Shown: piece after piece, positions 13,455 through 15,313 of the stretch
Position numbering within the stretch: the first letter of the stretch is position 1
Layout: every line of letters begins with the position of its first letter
DNA from: Betaproteobacteria bacterium
GTDB taxonomy: Bacteria; Pseudomonadota; Gammaproteobacteria; Burkholderiales; Burkholderiaceae_C
Length of the DNA: 15,313 bases
Reading direction: 5' to 3'
NCBI GenBank assembly: GCA_005882155.1
Contig: VBCQ01000001.1
Span: 1-15,313 of the forward strand
The notes under the pieces: generated by a model
What the model was told of the DNA's origin: nothing
The model's database searches: none
What the model saw: only the letters and a program-made list of their open reading frames with translations
Position numbers and translations under genes: made by a program

Positions 13455-15313
13455 TTGAACAAGCCTTTCAGTTTGTTGCGCAACGCATCTTGCGGCGATG
13501 CGCTCGACGCCGCACCGGCGGCGGGCTTCAGCCCGAGCTGCTGGCCGAGCTTGTCCTTCAACTGGCTCGCGACCGCGTCGGCGACGACGGCCGACCATTC
13601 GATCTTCCATTCGAGCGACTCGAACGGACCCGCGAGCCGCACCGGTACCGTCAGCCCCTTCAGTGCCGCGAGTTCGGCGCCGCCCTGGCCCTTGGCGGTC
13701 GACGCGAGCGTCGCGCGTGTGACGTAGTCGAGGCGGCCGCGGCCGACGTCGATCGCGCCTTCGCCGGACAAGCGCAGGAACGGGCTCTTCAGATCGAGGT
13801 CCTTGTTGCGCGCGACGCCGTCGTTGATCTGGAAGGTGGCCGACAGCTCGCTGAAGTCGGTCTTCTCGGTCTGGCTCGCTTTCTGCGCCGCGTCTTGCCG
13901 CATCGAGATCGCGGCCCTCGTCTCGCGCATCGCCTTCGCGAGGTTGATGCCCTTGATCGCGCCGTCGCGCACCTGCAGCGACGCGCTGCCTTTCAGATGC
14001 GACTTCATCTCGTTGACGCTGTGCCCCGCGGTGTCGACGTCCAGCGTCACGCGGCCGGTGCCTTCGATCCAGTCCTTCGCCGCCACGTCCTTGATCAGCG
14101 CGTTGACGTTCACGCCGGCCGCCGAGCCTTTGACCGTGACGCGGCTCGCGCGCGCGTCGGCGACGGCGCTCATGTCGACTTGGCCGCCCCAGGCCTTGCC
14201 TTTCAATTCGGTGACGCGCAACACGCCGGCGTCGAGCGTCGCGGCGAAGCGCGCGTCGTTGACGCGGTACTGCTGGTAGGCGAAGCTGCCCGCCTGCACG
14301 CTGAACTGCCCGTTCACGCTGCGCAAGCCGGCGAGGTCGACAGGGGTGTCGGCGGCCGGCGCCGCCGGCTTGGCTGCCGCGCCACTCGCAGGAGGCAGCA
14401 AACGATTCAGATCCAGCGCATCGAAGCGCGCCTTCGCGGCGATGTGCGGCGTGCCGCCGCTCAAGGTCATCGCGCCGTCGGTGGCGAAGGTGTTGGTGTC
14501 GAGCTGACCCGACACGACCCAGCTCAACGCGCGCTGTCCCGGCTTGAGCGTGAGGTCGGCGTGCAGCGTGCCGTCGAGCTTGCGCTGCGTCGCACGGCTC
14601 GTGATCTGCGCTTCGATGTTGGGCAGGCGCAGCGCATCGAAGTTGCCGCTCGGTGCGCCGCTCTTGAAGTGCGCTTCGAACGGCATGTCGCCGCCGCGCG
14701 AGACCGCGCCGCTGAACGCGCTCGCGGCCAGCTTGTCGCCGCTCACCGTGAGCTCGGGCCAGTCGAGGTCGAGCGACAGCGGGTGTCCGACCTGCGAGCC
14801 ATTCACGCGCGCCTTCAGCTTGCGCAAGCTCAGCAGCTTGTGCGGCGCATCGAACGCGAAACGGTCGATCACGAGCGTGCTGTCGGTGAGCTTGATGCCG
14901 CCTAGCGTGGCCGATACCCGCGCGTTGAGGTTTTGCGCGTCGATTGCGCTCTTCGCGCCGTCCCACGCGAGGCTGCCATTGAGCACCGCGTCGATCGCGC
15001 TCGCGCTGGGCAAGTCACCCTTGAAGCCGAGCGACATATCGCGCAGGCTCAGCGACGACGTGTCGAGATCGAGCAGCAATCGCGTGTCGCCGCTCAGCTC
15101 GCCCTTCACGGCCGGCGCTTTGAGGTCGACCAGCAACACGAGCTTGACCGGTGACTCGACCTTGTCGGCCAAGCGCCCGCTGCGCAGGCTCTTCAGCAAG
15201 ATCTCCCCGTTGACGCCGTTGGCATCGTCCTTCACGCGGGCGCGGACATCGGCGAGGTCGACGCTGCTGATGTCGAAGCGCAGAGGCCGCCGTGTCGCCG
15301 GCTCGGTTGGCGC
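13451..15313 (-). CDS. AsmA-family protein, 5' end outside the window
   Basis: The C-terminal 620 residues of an AsmA-family protein. The frame is open to the right edge, reading RPLRFDISSVDLADVRARVKD before a GTG at 15235 that some callers might take as a start, so that GTG is probably internal. AsmA proteins are inner-membrane-anchored periplasmic proteins of the same broad class as TamB and YhdP, linked to envelope lipid transport and outer-membrane integrity. The visible part is rich in short beta strands with repeated GxLxxD-like patterns. An alanine/proline linker lies around nt 14340-14400. The C-terminal AsmA_2-like region (about nt 13600-14330) includes VNGQFSVQAGSFAYQQYRV and the DGAIKGINLAKAMR motif typical of the family. 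It is followed by the coupled MOSC gene. The N-terminal membrane anchor is not seen because of the edge. Confidence 0.92.
   Translation of the reverse strand, partial: APTEPATRRPLRFDISSVDLADVRARVKDDANGVNGEILLKSLRSGRLADKVESPVKLVLLVDLKAPAVKGELSGDTRLLLDLDTSSLSLRDMSLGFKGDLPSASAIDAVLNGSLAWDGAKSAIDAQNLNARVSATLGGIKLTDSTLVIDRFAFDAPHKLLSLRKLKARVNGSQVGHPLSLDLDWPELTVSGDKLAASAFSGAVSRGGDMPFEAHFKSGAPSGNFDALRLPNIEAQITSRATQRKLDGTLHADLTLKPGQRALSWVVSGQLDTNTFATDGAMTLSGGTPHIAAKARFDALDLNRLLPPASGAAAKPAAPAADTPVDLAGLRSVNGQFSVQAGSFAYQQYRVNDARFAATLDAGVLRVTELKGKAWGGQVDMSAVADARASRVTVKGSAAGVNVNALIKDVAAKDWIEGTGRVTLDVDTAGHSVNEMKSHLKGSASLQVRDGAIKGINLAKAMRETRAAISMRQDAAQKASQTEKTDFSELSATFQINDGVARNKDLDLKSPFLRLSGEGAIDVGRGRLDYVTRATLASTAKGQGGAELAALKGLTVPVRLAGPFESLEWKIEWSAVVADAVASQLKDKLGQQLGLKPAAGAASSASPQDALRNKLKGLFK

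Noticed and set aside
13451..15235. AsmA-family gene starting at GTG 15235
   Set aside because: Coding sequence with AsmA-like content (RPLRFDISSVDLADVRAR) continues upstream to the window edge, so the true start lies outside.

Overview
This window comes from a high-GC proteobacterial chromosome, most likely a betaproteobacterium of the order Burkholderiales. That is inferred from the strong GC bias at third codon positions, a fused LivM-LivG transporter protein, and two dispersed intergenic palindromes I know from such genomes. No species can be named. Apart from one small gene at the left edge, every gene lies on the minus strand. No tRNA, rRNA, CRISPR array, transposase or prophage gene was seen.

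Left edge (1-530): a near-perfect CIRCE operator (HrcA site) at 21-47 sits between an unseen leftward gene and a rightward gene for an unrecognised 114-residue protein (180-524). The latter ends 6 bp from the convergent MarR gene.

Centre (531-8908, read right to left): eight tightly packed minus-strand genes that look like one operon. In transcription order they are a crotonase-family enoyl-CoA hydratase, a feruloyl-CoA synthetase-type acid:CoA ligase, a 4-hydroxybenzoyl-CoA-type thioesterase, a periplasmic binding protein, a LivH permease, a fused LivM-LivG permease/ATPase, a LivF ATPase and a MarR regulator. Stops and starts overlap or nearly touch, except for a 124-bp gap before livF that holds a 27-bp-arm palindrome. 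The likely job is uptake of an aromatic, probably phenylpropenoid acid, CoA activation, hydration of the side chain, CoA release at the end of the route, and control by a MarR protein. The parts resemble the cou (p-coumarate) locus of Rhodopseudomonas palustris. However, the hydratase keeps both classical catalytic glutamates and is not a 4-hydroxycinnamoyl-CoA hydratase-lyase, and no aldehyde dehydrogenase is present. A beta-oxidation-like route ending in a thioesterase therefore fits better than the vanillin-type route.

Right part (8982-15313): a membrane hybrid histidine kinase (MASE1-like membrane region, PAS, HisKA, HATPase, receiver), the conserved ATPase YchF, a second dispersed hairpin repeat, a MOSC-domain protein translationally coupled to the end of an AsmA-family gene, and that AsmA gene, which runs off the right edge. 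These look like ordinary chromosomal genes. The kinase ends 73 bp upstream of the catabolic operon, and no separate response regulator gene is visible.
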